Below are positions 1 through 15,441 of a stretch of DNA of 64,000 bases, piece by piece; position 1 is the first letter of the stretch; each line of letters begins with the position of its first letter. The translations under genes and the position numbers were made by a program. The notes under the pieces are model-generated. The model saw only the letters and a program-made list of their open reading frames with translations. It had not been told where the DNA came from and did not search any database. Source of the DNA: Cokeromyces recurvatus (Eukaryota > Mucoromycota > Mucoromycetes > Mucorales > Mucoraceae); contig NW_026251401.1 in the NCBI RefSeq assembly GCF_025118155.1, positions 372,001-436,000 of the forward strand. Reading direction: 5' to 3'.

Positions 1-2109
1 ATTCATCATCTTCATGAATACCTGCTTCATTCACAATTTGTTCTAAATCAATACGTTTAGAAAGCCCTTTAGCTACAAAGGCAAATAAGGAATCAACATA
101 TCTCAAGAGATTATCAAATAGCTTTGATTTATCTTGAGCATGTACATTATGAACAAATTGATAAAAGTCATTTTCGTGTCGTTCAACAAGATCAATGAAA
201 GGTTGAGTCGTATTCGTGATATCTTCCATACTTGACTTATCAATGACCTCTATCAAGTCATTAACAAAATCAGCTACATGTCCCATCGTCTCTCCAATAT
301 TGGCTGCCTTATAGACTTGGGCTAAAGGCTCATAAAAGATAGCGAAAAGATCTTTTATGAGTTCTCCTGTAATGCCTTGGAAGACAAGAGACATGAGCAA
401 TTCTTGTTCTTGCTTTCGTGCATACAAGACCCAAAGGTGGTATAAGTTTTCTACTAACTCACGTGACTCAACTTTATCAGGTTGATTAGCAAATGCAACC
501 TTGATAATTTGTTGAGGAGTTAAAACGGGGGCAATATTAGGATTCTTTAAGAGTTCTAATGTTTCGAGAATGGGTGTTGTTCGTTCCATAGAGACTCCAT
601 CAGGTAATTCGGTTTGAACTGCATTCGCTATCTTTTGACAAAGTTGAGGATCATTGATTTTTGTTTGAAGTTCTTCAATATCCTTATCAAGCTCCTTTGT
701 TTGTTCATTCATATTCGTCAACATAATCCTTTGTAAAAGGCTTTTACCACCAAAAGGCTGTGCTAAAAATAAATCCAATATACCTTTCACCATAGAGAAT
801 GGATTCGAATATTTTAATATTTGTCCAATAGCACGATAAGATATTAAAGAATGTGTACGCTTTAAGTTGGCTACGTTTTCAACAGATTTATCTGAAGTAA
901 TAAATTGTGTATGAAGAACAAATGCAAAGCTAAAAAAAAAGTATACAATTATAAGTAATTACAATAACATTTCATCTATTCTACTTCTTATTTATATGAA
1001 ACTCACTTGATTCTACCCCATTCAATTGCTTTACGTAATTCAATAGGTAACTTGTCAATCGTTTCAGTGTTTTTAATAATGTCAAATATTTCAACAAGCC
1101 CATTGGGTTTCATAATTTGCTTTTTAAGCATATTTAATAGTCCATCCAATTCAGCAACCTTCTTATCAACCTGTTGTCGGAATCGTTTTTCTTCAGCCAT
1201 TTTGGCTTCATCCATTTTTTGACGCTTAGTAATATCTGCTTGTTCCTCTAAGGTTAATTGAATAGGATTATTTATTAAGAAATCACGAAAGATATCACTA
1301 TTGGCGACATCAGGCTCAGCAGAGAGGTTACGAAGGAATGATCTTAACATGATACGATCTTTTTCCCGATGGAGGTGTTGTGATTGGTTATTTGTATCAT
1401 GTGCCTTGGATGGAACACTAGGTAATTCAAGAGTAGGAAAGGCTGCCTTGAGGTCATCTCGAAGTTGGCGGAAGTGACCATGTCGTCGAGCGACATAAAC
1501 AGGAGTCGTTTCTCGATTGTTTTCAACAAGAAGCCTTGTTTCAATAATAAACTCAGAATGAAGATGTTCCCTGATCGTACGTCTTTCACTAAAGTCACGT
1601 ACAGTAACCACGTTCAACTTGAGCCCATTTAAACCTATCCATTCAGCGTAATCCTCCTCACTTTCTAAACGTGTCATATCAAGTTTAGAGGCCAAGCTAT
1701 CATCCTCTTCACTGACCTGGGTTAAAATCTGAATACTGTCTTCATTGCCTTGTACTGTCTTTATGCTAGCACAAAGGGATATAGTCAAAAGTTTTTCAAT
1801 TTTATACATCAATACCCGCCTCTGGGAGTCTCTCGAGACCTTGGGAGCATATGTATTCGTCTTTAACTTGCGATATTCATCTAAAAATGTTTGCAGTTTT
1901 TCAAAGAAATTCTGCTGGTCTCCATTTTTTAATAAAGGAAATTCAAGTACAAAGTACTTTGTCAAGTACTGTAGAAATGGAAATTCGTCGTTTGTTTGTG
2001 TTAAACTTGTAAGTTGTGTACTCTCTTTGAATTTATCCAGTTCCTCGTGTAAATGTCGCGATATAAGTTCTCGCTTAAAGTAGTGTAATTCTTGTGGGCT
2101 TAAATTCAT
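1..2109 (-). CDS. PX-domain protein, YPR097W-like (3' end off window)
   Basis: Two exons: 2109-1007 and 929-1 (continuing beyond the window). The intron has donor GTGAGT and acceptor TTTAG, and the frame is kept across a split Asn codon. The N-terminal third (residues about 1-150) resembles the PX-associated domain of fungal YPR097W-like proteins. A PX domain follows at about 185-285 (HSEFIIETRLL, VYVARRHGHFRQLRDDL). The second exon reads as the long helical DUF3818-type region, including YRAIGQILKYSNPF and GGKSLLQRI. PX domains bind phosphoinositides, so a peripheral role on endosome, vacuole or lipid-droplet membranes is likely; yeast YPR097W is a membrane-associated lipid-related protein. 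The specific lipid and partner are not visible. The stop codon lies outside the window. Confidence 0.88.
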
Positions 2110-3969
2110 GACGTATATGAGAATAAAAAGATAAAATAAAAAAATAAAAAAAAAAAAAAAAAAAAATAGTATATTTATAGTTCACTGATGAGTTTGAATT
2201 AGTATCATTAAAAAAAAAAATTATAAACCAGATTAGCAGGTTTAATATGAAGTTCTATAATTTCAAATAACGAGCGTATAGATAGGAATTAGAAAGAGGA
2301 GTAGTTACGATCATTTAGCACTTAGCATTACCAATGACGTGCATAATGTCCTTAAGTTCATAGATTAGGGAAAAATATATAAATAGGTTGAAGTCCTTTT
2401 TTTATGCTATTTGCACAGACATTATTAATTTGGAGCTAAACAAAGGGCAAATAACTCTGATTGTTTTATCTATAATGCAACTCATATAATTTACAATAAC
2501 GAAAATATATAAAATTATATTGTTAATTTGCACTTGTGTAAGTAAGCTTTTCTAGACACTCTAAGCCTTCTATCTCGTTTGTTGTATACTTTTTTTTTTA
2601 TTTTATCTAAAAGTATTACTGCTGAAATCAACCTTAATGCGGTTAGATTACGCTATATTAAGGTATATGAAATATGTTATTAGAGTAATAATAATATATA
2701 AAATTTCAAATGAGTAGCATGACATAGTCTCAAGATATTTGCATAATATTGCAGATATTAAATTGTTCTTCATCAATGTATAATTCTTCTTCTCACTACC
2801 AAATCTGATAATATTGTTTATTACCTCAGGATTAATACAAAGAGAAAAAAAAACTATAGAAGTTTATGCTATACTTTAAGAATTATCTAAATGAGTATGT
2901 GAAAAAGTAGGACAAGATCTTAGTATCAAAGTAAAAGTGATCCAAATAATGTCTACAGCATATAAATAACTATTATTATTGCTAACACATGTCTGTTATT
3001 ATAGCAATCATATTCGCGCCTCAATAATAAATGTCATCAAAGTCAATATAATAACATAGATGACTGGTTAGTGGGTTCCTGAAAATCTTAACCAATCAAC
3101 TCAAATGCCTGAATTCTACTAAAAATAGGACAAATTCTAAGTTCCTAAAAAAAAAAGTCAATTGTTCAAACAGCTTACTGCTTGTTCTTTAATACTATCT
3201 TCCTTATCATTCCTATCTGACTCCTCTGTATCTACTTCCTTTCATATTTTTTGATATTTTTTAAAAGTCGCATTTGGTGCTTTTTTTTTCATAGAAATAC
3301 ATTTTTTTCTTTAACTCGAATATGAATGCCGTATAAACATTTAATGGCTTTAATAATACCCCATTATGAATTATTCTCCCGTCAATTGCGCCGTTTATTA
3401 TTATTATTTAGCCTGATTGTTTTTGTATTATTCTCTAACTTATTAACGTTGGTGCGTGTTTGTTCGAGATAATTATTAAAATCCTAATTGCTGGCCATAT
3501 TCGTAAAGAAAACTTAACGATGAGGGGTGGAGAGAATTGACTATTGATGATGGTAAGTTTGTAGTTTTGATATACTTTATGTAATTTCATACTAATTGAT
3601 ATGATATTAAATGACATTCATTTTACTATATGGCATCAACAAATTCCTTTTTCCTTTTTTCGCTTTCCCCAATTATCAGTCAATAAGTTTCTAAATTTGC
3701 CAAATTTTATTCACATATGTTAGAAACCGAACAGGAAGATTAGAAAAACTTAAATACTATATCATATTGGTAGCAAATAAAATGTCTCTAACTTGTAAGT
3801 GCTGACTCTATAATTAACAAGTAATTTTAAAACATGGGCTTCTTAAATAAATAAGATAAATCCTGTTTTTTTTTCTATTAGAAATACCAAGTACACAAAT
3901 TTTGTGTTAAATATATTGTTTTATTTCTACATATATACTAATAATTTTCATCTATGAAACAAATAAGTA
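2110..3969. other. Intergenic, AT-rich, no gene seen
   Basis: About 1.9 kb between the start of the PX gene and the 3' end of the SRPK gene. It holds an A tract near 2144-2166 and many stops in all frames. One short acidic reading frame near 3180-3240 on the minus strand has no convincing start or flanking exons. It probably contains the PX gene promoter and the kinase 3' UTR. Confidence 0.6.
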
Positions 3970-6826
<2,857 letters not shown>

Positions 6827-6958
6827 ATGTCTTCATCTTTAAAACCACGGAGATATAACACTAGAAGTAGTTGTAATAACGTTATAAACTCCAATCATGT
6901 TAATCAGCATAACTTTGACTTGACAGGTAAAATTAAAAGAATAAATTCACCACATACT

Positions 6959-7003
<45 letters not shown>

Positions 7004-8619
7004 TTTATTACAAAGATGAAGAATATACAAATAATCATCCTTTAACGCAAAAGACAAAGGAAACAAGTACATCTAAACAAAAAATTACCAAAGCATCTCA
7101 TAAGGCCAGTACGTCTTCCTTAAATAAGTCTGTTCAATGCAACAACATAAATGGTAATACTCCTAAAGGATTATTAGATCCTGTTTCAAGTAATGATGAC
7201 AGTAGTCTAGATATCAATGAAATAAGTCAAGACATGTTGCTACAGATTGTATATAGGCCTTTAAAGTCAATTGCTACAACTGTCTTTATGGTATTTTGGA
7301 TAATAAAATGGCCCATTATTCATATTCTCCAATTCATCACGACCATCGTATCTAGTACATCATCAACGAATCCAGCTTTGAAGACCAATTATAAACGATG
7401 TATGTCTGTCATTGATAGGATTAAAGTGCATGCCATACAGAATAAGGGGAAAATAATAAAATACGGCCTAGCGACACTTATTATCTGCTGCTTCCTCTTT
7501 ACGTTCAATTTTCGCCATGTTACCAGCGAGTCCAAAGAGTCGGCAACACGTGTTCATTTATTAAATATAAAGGAAAGCATAAGAGGAATAGATTACTTGC
7601 ATCAACTGATCCACTTTCCCGCATACACGCAAAAGGGTTCAAAGGAGCAATTTGAATTGTCTGAATCATTGGATGAGACCGCAACAGTCAAACCTTATGT
7701 AGCAGCGTCTAAGCTAAAAGAGTTGATCTTTGATAAATTGATTGAAAAGTGTTTTGATATAGATAGCCCCTCTAGTCAGATTACAGCATTCCATAAATTT
7801 AAAAAACAAATACCTGATAAAGTGACAGTAAAGACAGATGTAAATGGGAAGTTACTACTATTGATGGATCATTTTTATCATGTCTTAAAGGAGGATCCCT
7901 CTATCTGGAGCTCCTTCTGGGATACTTATGATACCTTGATAAAAATAGAAAATCAAAAGGAAGCTAATGATAGCAAGTTTATAATAATCAACAAACGAGT
8001 GTTTGAAAGTAAGATGGAACTAGATCTGATAACGATGAAATTACAAAACGATCAAAGACCAATGAATATGGCTGATTTTGCATTAGAATCTCGTGGAGGA
8101 CGGATCCTGTATAGTAAAACAAGCCCTACAAGTAATACGATGGCGCCATGGAAGTTTCATATTCGAAGACTCATGGGACTGCCTGTCCACTATTATCCAC
8201 CAAAATACGCCATTCAACCTGGACTCTACGTAGGTGAATGCTGGTCTATGAATGGTTGCGAGGGCACACTTGGTATTCTTTTAAGTGAGCCTATATTGAT
8301 ACATAGTGTAGCTATTGAATACCCTTCTTTACATACATTGATGGATAAAGTGAATCAGGCTCCAAAGGATATAGAAATCTTAGGTTTACCCAACTATCCA
8401 AATTCAGGTGAGCCTCTTTCATTAGGTGATATTACATTTAATATTCATGGATCCAAAAATAAATATAAGAGCAATTTACAACTGTATAATTTGGATTTCT
8501 ATCCAGAGGTACCTATCAGAGCGGTTATTATTAAAATTAAGTCAAACTGGGGAAGCATTCAACAAACAGACATTTACGGTATTCGTATTTACGGAATACC
8601 TGAAACTTACATTGATTGA
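6827..8619 (+). CDS. SUN-domain inner nuclear membrane protein (Sad1/UNC-84 family)
   Basis: Two exons, 6827-6926 and 7016-8619, 567 aa. The intron carries a 39-base T run before the acceptor CAAAG. A SUN domain fills the C-terminus (about 386-567): FALESRGGRIL, PGLYVGECWSMNGCEGTLGI, and a stretch like the usual VxIEHP strand (VAIEYPSL). A hydrophobic segment at about 183-199 (YGLATLIICCFLFTFNF) is the likely membrane anchor; an earlier hydrophobic stretch (119-146) may be a second. SUN proteins sit in the inner nuclear envelope and bind KASH proteins across the perinuclear space to form LINC bridges linking nucleus and cytoskeleton. The middle part (200-380) should be luminal. Only one ATG fits before the intron. 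Confidence 0.93.
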
Positions 8620-9134
8620 TTTACTATATAAACATATTCTTTTCGGTTTTTTTCTTCTACAATAAAATCCTCCTCTGCCAAAAAAAGAAAAAAAAAAAAA
8701 AAACTTCAAGTATAAACTAATCAACATGAATTGTAAATTGATAGTGTTTTCTATATTAAAGTTTTCTTTTATTAGGTCCAAAATCCCATTTCCATTTATA
8801 TTATTTAATTCATTTCCTTATTTCTGTTTATCTTGGGTATTTTTATATCTTTGCTATAAAACAATATAAATAACACACACTTTATTTTAATAAAAGAAAA
8901 ACAACAACAATAACAATAACAATTTACAGCATCATCAAATTCCATAGCTGGATTACAGATGTCGATATCAAGTTTGTATAAATTCTAATTGTCTTGACCA
9001 TCTCCTCAAAGAGGGTTTTTTTTTATAAGCGTATCCAAGTCAGTAATTATTTTTTTTTTATAGAGATTACAAAACAATTAAAAATAAAACAAAGAGTAAT
9101 TACATACTCTATTATAATCATTGACGAGAAGGTC

Positions 9135-9199
9135 TACAGATCATGATTGGAAATGCCATAAAGTGTCTTTAACCTAAAGCATGCAAGTCATGATCTGTA
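9135..9199. repeat. Spaced inverted repeat, 12-base arms
   Basis: TACAGATCATGA (9135-9146) and its exact reverse complement TCATGATCTGTA (9188-9199) flank a 41-base spacer. It lies about 70 bases from dispersed repeat copy A. It could form a hairpin or be a dimeric protein-binding site. Confidence 0.6.
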
Positions 9200-9271
9200 A
9201 CGTTACAGTAGTTACTTGAAATAGGTTAAAAACAAAACAAAATAAAAATAATCTACTATTCAAGTTTTAAC

Positions 9272-9493
9272 GATAACAGTCACCTCATCATGCGCCATTA
9301 TTATTATTATGCATGTTTAAAAAAAAAAAAAAAATATGTATAAATATAAAAAAGTATCCATAATTTTCAATTTCCCCTCCTTTTTTTATTCTTTTTTTTT
9401 CCCTATCAGCCAATAGGCTTAAGCCGTGGGGCTCGCCCTGTTTGCCTACGTTAAAAAGTCGAACGCAAATGTATTAGGACCAGCCTGTTTTGT
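9272..9493 (+). repeat. Dispersed intergenic repeat, copy A
   Basis: This matches, on the opposite strand, the segment at 59484-59690. Shared blocks in the same order are GATAACAGTCAC, a TTTTCAATTTCCCC block, a CAGCCAAT (CCAAT-box-like) block, GTGGGGCT[C/T]GCCCTG, CGAACGC and AGCCTGTTTT. It is clearly more GC-rich than its surroundings. No transposase or coding capacity is visible. It could be a degraded MITE or LTR fragment, a conserved promoter module, or a non-coding RNA gene. Confidence 0.7.
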
Positions 9494-9976
9494 TTTTTGT
9501 TTTTTTTTAGGATGCAAATATCGATTAGTAGTTATTGCATCTGAAGATAAATTGAAGTGCTTACAATGACCAGTACTTAAGACTGGCTTTCCCGTTTATA
9601 TATACACATCTATATTTTCTTAAAAAAAAAAATACCCTCATCCTAAGCTCTATCTTCTTATGAGAATCCCTGTTAGCATGTTATCACCTACAGAATGATT
9701 TATAGTAAACTTTAAAAATATAAAAAAGGGAAATTGAAACTGTTATAGAATACAAATACATAACGTAGCTTAGAGTAAAAAAAATATATATATATTTATA
9801 ATCGAGGCTGTGGTTTTGTATTGATTATGTAAACAATCAATGCTCGCTAACAAACCGGGGTAATAAACGAATATTGTATTTTTTTTTTCCATAATTTTTC
9901 TTTTCTATTCTTTATTTTTTACTTTATAAACATTTTTTTTTTTTTTTTAAAAAAAAACAAGCTCAATCTACTATCC

Positions 9977-11188
9977 ATGTTTTTTCGAACATTTCTTAAA
10001 AATAATCAAGTAAGAGAATGAATGTTCATGTTAAACATAATGCTCAATTATTATGCGCAGACTTTAGCTGTCAAACATTTAACTAAACGTCAAGTGCAAT
10101 CAAGACTTTTAACTCAATGTCAGTGGACAAGAAGAAAGCCAACAATTCAGCCAAGTACTACTTTGAAAATAAATAACAGTCGGTCCTATACTTCTTCTAT
10201 AAATAGAGAAGAAATTCGAGCAAAAGCAGCTGTTGGTGTAAAATATTTTTTCCTTTTTTTTTTGTTGGGGGGGGGTGATACTATATACACATAGATTAAA
10301 TATAATTCTATAAATATATGCATATACATATTTATATGTATATGTATAGCCTTTTACGTTCAAGGCAGCGGCTGTCTTTTTAGGTGTTGGTACAGGTTTA
10401 TTATTGTATTTTAAAAGTGAAAAGAAAAGAGTTGAAAAATTACGTAAGATGAAAACGTATTGATATATAGAATAAATTAACAGCTTTTTATGTATGTATA
10501 GGTGAAGAAAAAGAAGCAGAGAAAAAAAAGACACAATCATATGGTAAACCAAAGCTAGGAGGTGATTATGTATTAACAAATGCGGAAACGGGAAAACCAT
10601 TTGGTTCAGAGGATTTGAAAGGACGCTTTAGTTTGATTTATTTTGGTTTCACTCATTGCCCTGATATTTGTCCTGAGGAATTAGATAAAATGGCAGAAGT
10701 AGTAAACATAATAAGTAAGTAAACTAACTTTTAGGCTTCTCTCATAACAAGCAAATAATTTATAGGCTGACCTTTTTTTTTTTTAAATAGAAAAGGATAT
10801 TGGAAACAATGTTTTGGTTCCTGTCTTTATTACATGTGATCCTAGACGTGATACAGAAGAAATTGTAAAAAAATATGTGAAAGATTTCCATGAAGATTTG
10901 ATTGGATTAACAGACACAGAAGATAATATTAGAGCAGTGGCTAAATTATTCCGTGTTTATGTTTCTTCTCCACCTGACATAAGTGAAGGAGATGATTACC
11001 TTGTGGATCATTCCATCTTTTTCTACCTTATGGATCCTCAAGGCAAGTTCTTGGATTGTTACTCACAGAACTCAGAAGCGGAAGGAGTTGCTGAAAGTTT
11101 TAAATCATATTACAAAGCCTATATTGAAAGTGGTGGTAAATTAAACACAGAACCTCTACTTAAAATACATGGTGAAGAAGGAAAATGA
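9977..11188 (+). CDS. SCO1: Sco1/Sco2 copper chaperone for cytochrome c oxidase
   Basis: Five exons: 9977-10009, 10061-10237, 10350-10443, 10502-10714, 10791-11188; 304 aa. The N-terminus MFFRTFLKNNQ and the basic stretch after it suit mitochondrial import. One membrane segment lies at about 74-91 (KAAAVFLGVGTGLLLYF). The thioredoxin-like domain follows: YFGFTHCPDICPEELDK holds the copper-binding CxxxC (C154, C158), and the third ligand is His246 in YLVDHSIFF. Sco proteins deliver copper to the CuA site of cytochrome oxidase subunit 2 in the intermembrane space. The length matches fungal and animal Sco1. The first exon is only 33 bases, but its phase and start context fit. Confidence 0.94.
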
Positions 11189-11433
11189 TAACAGAAAAAA
11201 AACAAAAATAAAATAAAACAAAATAAACAAATAGAAGTGTCTAGTTTAGTATATTTATTTATTTATTTTATTTTATTTTATTTTTTTTTTTTTTGTTTAT
11301 TTTAGTTTTTAAGTAATAATAATAATAATAATAGAATAATCTGTCGGTCCAGCCTATAGAAGTATTATAAAGAAATAGATCTCAAAGCAAAGAACTATGG
11401 TATTTTATCCCAAAAAACAAAAAAAAAAAGTTG

Positions 11434-12471
11434 TTATGTTTGGGTAACATAGTCCTCAATAAGAAGTGAAGAATTTATAGAATTTGGAGTAGTGGGAGCT
11501 GATATTAAGGAAGGAACAACGTGTTGATGATAAGGAGGTGTTTCTGGGGTTATGGATAAATGTCGAGGCGGAGGAAAAAGAACAGTTTTTCTATTATATG
11601 AATATGAATCCTTGTTCTTTTCCTTTTTATGAGCTATAATTGCAGCATCATATTTGATTTTATCATTGATCGTGTACTCCTCCTGACTTGTAGATTCAAT
11701 GATTCGTGATTGTCCTTTTTTGCCTTCTAAGGTTAGCATGGCCTCTTGACGTGATTGAGTTAATAATTTATTGTTATCTTGCTGATGTTGTTTGTCGTTA
11801 TCATGATGTAGAGTAGATGTTTGATCTTTTAATAATACTAAAGTGAGTTGCTCAGTACTTGGAAATGATAGAGGACTCCGTCTACGTCTTCTTTCTTTTA
11901 GTGATAAGCGCTTATTTTGTTCTTCATCTTCATCACTATTAGTGTTACTCGTATCTGTATTCGTGCTCGTTGCTGTTGAATAAGGTCTGTTACTGTCAAG
12001 CTGTGATAAATAGTGAGAAGAGGAATTGATGAATCGAAAATGATCAGTGCCTAAGGTTCCACTACGAAATGGATGAGGTTGTATAGTAGAAGAAAAGACA
12101 CTTGAAGATTGTTCAATTTTAGATGTATTGATACTATTATTTTCACCATCAGGTGATTGTATAGGATCTACTAAAGATAAACGTAAAAGAGAAGGTTGCT
12201 TTCTGGATGTCTTTAGTGATTTAGGTTTTACCCTTGGAGTTAAAGTAGGGTCTATTAAAGGGCATTTTATGGGTACTGAATGACTATCTCTCTTTGATTT
12301 ATTTTGTCTTGGTGGAGGAGAAAGAGAAGGAGATGGTATAAAGTTATTTTGTGACGATAATGATGATTTCCAAAGAAAAGGATGTTTAATTATATTTGAT
12401 ACTATGAATAAATTGTATATAAATATATATTAATATATATAAATATCTATAAAGAAACTCCTATCATTTTG

Positions 12472-12502
<31 letters not shown>

Positions 12503-12758
12503 TTCGAACTTGTATACCTTCAATAGTTCCTTTTAAAGTGCGTTGCTCAGAAGGAGACTGTTTTCTTTCAATATTATCGTAAGATTGAGATAGTCTTATT
12601 TGTTGCTCTTTTGATGATTTTTTAAATTTAGTGATAAAAGAAGAAAAGCAAGACGACCAGCGAAATTTTTTCTTGTTATTGGTATCAGTTGTGGTATCAT
12701 TTACGCTCTTTGTCTTTTTTTGTTGTTGTGAATATCTATTAGTAGATCCATTTAACAT
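11434..12758 (-). CDS. Hypothetical Ser/Thr-rich disordered protein
   Basis: Two exons, 12758-12518 and 12401-11434, 402 aa, donor GTATAC and acceptor CATAG. I recognise no domain. The N-terminus is basic and Gln/Asn-rich with an aromatic-Cys patch (FRWSSCFSSFITKFKK). The body is rich in Ser, Pro and Gln, has an acidic DEDEEQ stretch followed by KERRRRR (possible nuclear signal), and ends in PPRHLSITPETPPYH, which could be phosphorylation or SH3-type sites. An intact frame over about 970 bases in AT-rich DNA argues for a real gene. It is transcribed convergently to SCO1, 245 bases away. A function cannot be assigned. Confidence 0.6.
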
Positions 12759-12815
12759 ACGTAGAAGAAGGGTATATGAAATGATTAAAATATATAAGAA
12801 GAAGAAAAATAAAAA

Positions 12816-12857
12816 ATAACGAAAATAACGAAAATAACGAAAATAACGAAAATAAAA
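12816..12857. repeat. Tandem 9-base repeat (AAATAACGA unit)
   Basis: About four to five near-perfect copies of AAATAACGA just upstream (about 60-100 bases) of the start of the minus-strand hypothetical gene, so probably in its 5' leader or promoter. Confidence 0.75.
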
Positions 12858-12961
12858 TTTGCCCTCTTGTTATCTATTTTATGCTACACAATTTATCCAA
12901 AACAAGTAAATTCACCTTGGATAAATTTGAATAATTAACCCGAAGGTATTTTGGTATTCTG

Positions 12962-13002
<41 letters not shown>

Positions 13003-13278
13003 AAAAAAAATGTAAACCCATCTTTATCTTCTCCTCCTCCACCAAGAAAAAAAATTACTAACAAATAAATTAACCTGAAAATTAGTACTTTTCTTTTTCT
13101 ATTTTATTAAATGTGAACAGAAAGGAAATAGATCGTTAAACAACAGTCAAATTTCAAAGTTATCGGTACAGAAATTGTAAAGGAATAATTATCCTCTCGA
13201 CAGCATAATAGACTCTGATCAATATACAGTCTTCAAGTCTACTGAATATACACTATAAAAAGAAAAAAAAGAAACAAA

Positions 13279-13334
13279 GAGAGAGAGAGTGAATGAGAGT
13301 GAATGAGAGTGAGTGAGTGAGTGAGTGAGTGAGA
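13279..13334. repeat. GA / GAGT microsatellite
   Basis: GAGAGAGAGAG passes into GAATGAGAGT units and then repeated GAGT. Simple repeat with no coding sense in context. Confidence 0.85.
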
Positions 13335-14031
13335 GGAAACAAAGAAAAATTACTTATATGTCTCATGTTATTGTTTTCCATTTTTCTGTTCTTATTCTAG
13401 AGAGGAATAGTAACTGTTTTATATTGAATATTATAAATATATAGGTTGGACCTAGAGCTAAAACGACGATAAGATCCTTTCATTGTTATACTTTCAAATA
13501 GCACAATAAATAATAAGAATTTCACTGCTGCTGCAGAAAATTATTATTTATAAATAAAGAGTCAGTCTTCTGGGATTTACTGTCTAACTCTAAAATTTAT
13601 TATAGTGCATTTGTCATTATTGCAGAATAACTTTATAAATTAGAAGTTAACATTATACCTGGTTTAGTTACAAAGCCTTCTTAATAAGGAATTCAGCTAC
13701 AAGAGAATGAATGTAAACATATTGTATAAAAAGTTGTTTCAAGACTATATAAAGTATTCATAACATGCTATTTGTGATCATAGTAGTAAAGATTTCTTTT
13801 TTTTAAAAAAAAAAAAATAGAAATTGTCTCAAAACTCTTTGCTTGAAACAGTTTCAACGAAAGCCGGAAAAAAAAAAAGAAAAGAAAATAATGCTTTCGA
13901 TAATTCCACTAAAGACATTCATTACACAATAGAATAGTAATAAATGATTCAATATTATAAAGGCAAGTTTATTTATTAAATATTATATTTACAATTGTCG
14001 AAAAGAAAAAAAAATAGGACAGAATAATAAT

Positions 14032-15325
14032 CTATACAAGTGTAGATGTTGTAGTCGTTGTTGATGAATAATGCTTCTTAATATTTGGACCTATTAAATG
14101 AGTATTTTCTGATAATGTATCATCTGATAAATCATCTGTCATTATTGCATATACGGTATTTACAATATCTTCTTCTTCTTCTTCAATTAATATGTTTACA
14201 GTAGGCGTTTTGAATGATATCATAAACACACCACTAATAGTAATTGCTACACCAATAAAAACCAAAATTAAATGCCACCAAACGATTCTATTCCATTGAT
14301 CATAATAAAAGAGTCCATTAAATAAACAAGATAGATTAAAGGTACATGATGAAAGTGGAACAAGGATCACAGTATCGCATAGTTGCAATCCTTTGTTCAA
14401 ATAAAATAACTATGATAATAAAAAAAAAAAGAAAAATGTTACACTTAAATTGTATGTGCTTTTGTACACCCATAAATATTTGTTACCTGTAAAATAGCTG
14501 TCATGATCATCATTGCTAGTAAAATCCATGTAAGAGCGTATTTTAATTGATTTTCATCTGATGCAATAGAAAGTATAATTAACTCGATTCCACTCTTTGC
14601 AAAAAGCATACTTTGACTACTAATATTTCCCGATAAAATACCGTAACTCATACCGCAATACTTTTTTATATTTTCCATTGATTTTGTTGGCTTTTTCTTC
14701 ATTATCGTATATTCAAAATAATGTGTCGTTATTAAACCAGATAGAATGAAAAATTCCAAAATACTAAAGTAAACAATAAAAGTAGGCTTTTTATATAACG
14801 TTATCAAATCATTAATATCATGATCAGGTTCAGAAATAACACCGAATAAACCAACTAATAATGCTCCTATCACAATTAATAATGTGCCTATCATATAATA
14901 AATGGATACATACATATTTAGTATTATTATTATTATTATTATTATTCTATTCTATTACCTAGCATTGTATATTTCTTAAGTGGGTCGCCTAATACAATTT
15001 TTGCTGCAATTGCATTAAATGCAAGTCCCATAGCTCCGATAGGTGCTAAAATAACAATAGGGAGATAACCAATGGTAAATATAGACCCAACAATATTAGC
15101 TGTAAGGAATGTCGTAAAACTTATAATCCACATGGGTCGTTGAAGTACATGTTTTCGGTCCTCTATTGGATAAATTGAGTCATTCAAAATGTGAGACTTC
15201 CTTTGAAATGCCATTGCAAAAGATTGAATGAAGTTTGTAACAATAGATACTCCAAGTCCCATCCAGAATTCTTTTGGATATGCATTACCAGCTTGGTTAA
15301 TTACATATTGTTTTATATCATACAT
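14032..15325 (-). CDS. NIPA-type Mg2+ transporter family membrane protein (DUF803)
   Basis: Three exons: 15325-14959, 14887-14487, 14409-14032; 381 aa. The hydrophobic segments are spaced as in NIPA proteins of the drug/metabolite transporter superfamily: WMGLGVSIVTNFIQSFAMAFQRK, the central APIGAMGLAFNAIAAKIVLGD motif, GTLLIVIGALLVGLFG, a helix pair with SGNISSQSMLFAKSGIEL, and LFYLNKGLQLCDTVILVPL near the end. About nine membrane helices are expected. The C-terminal tail is acidic, then Thr/Ser-rich. Human NIPA proteins transport Mg2+ at endosomes and plasma membrane; the substrate here is inferred only from the family. The start lies only 116 bases from the GRASP stop on the same strand. 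Confidence 0.9.
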
Positions 15326-15441
15326 AATTTAGAGAAGAAAGAAAGTGAAAGCTATAATAACTCCTAGTCAAATTATTTATTTTTTTTTTATTCATTCCAA
15401 AATGCACGTGACATATTATTATTATTATTATTATTTTTTTT

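Larger units (their letters stand above)
8620..9976. other. Intergenic with dispersed repeat and inverted repeat
   Basis: About 1.36 kb between the SUN and Sco1 genes. It contains a spaced inverted repeat (9135-9199) and one copy of a dispersed repeat (9272-9493), described separately. The rest is AT-rich with A and T runs, and no open frame is credible. The last 100 bases before the Sco1 start are pyrimidine-rich. Confidence 0.6.
12759..14031. other. Intergenic, low complexity
   Basis: About 1.3 kb. It contains the 9-base tandem repeat, a 37-base T run (12965-13001) and a GAGA/GAGT microsatellite (about 13279-13334). No gene is seen. It should include the promoter of the hypothetical gene and the 3' UTR of the NIPA-type transporter. 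Confidence 0.55.

Noticed and set aside
3174..3245. Acidic reading frame (KEVDTEESDRNDKEDS) followed by a GTAAGC donor on the minus strand
   Set aside because: No start, no convincing acceptor with polypyrimidine tract and no neighbouring exons; too little to call an exon or pseudogene.
10109..10600. 163-residue frame antisense to SCO1
   Set aside because: Shadow of SCO1 exons and introns; SCO1 is certain on the plus strand.
13279..13334. GAGT repeats considered as telomere or satellite DNA
   Set aside because: Only about 55 bases and internal to a gene-rich region; ordinary microsatellite.
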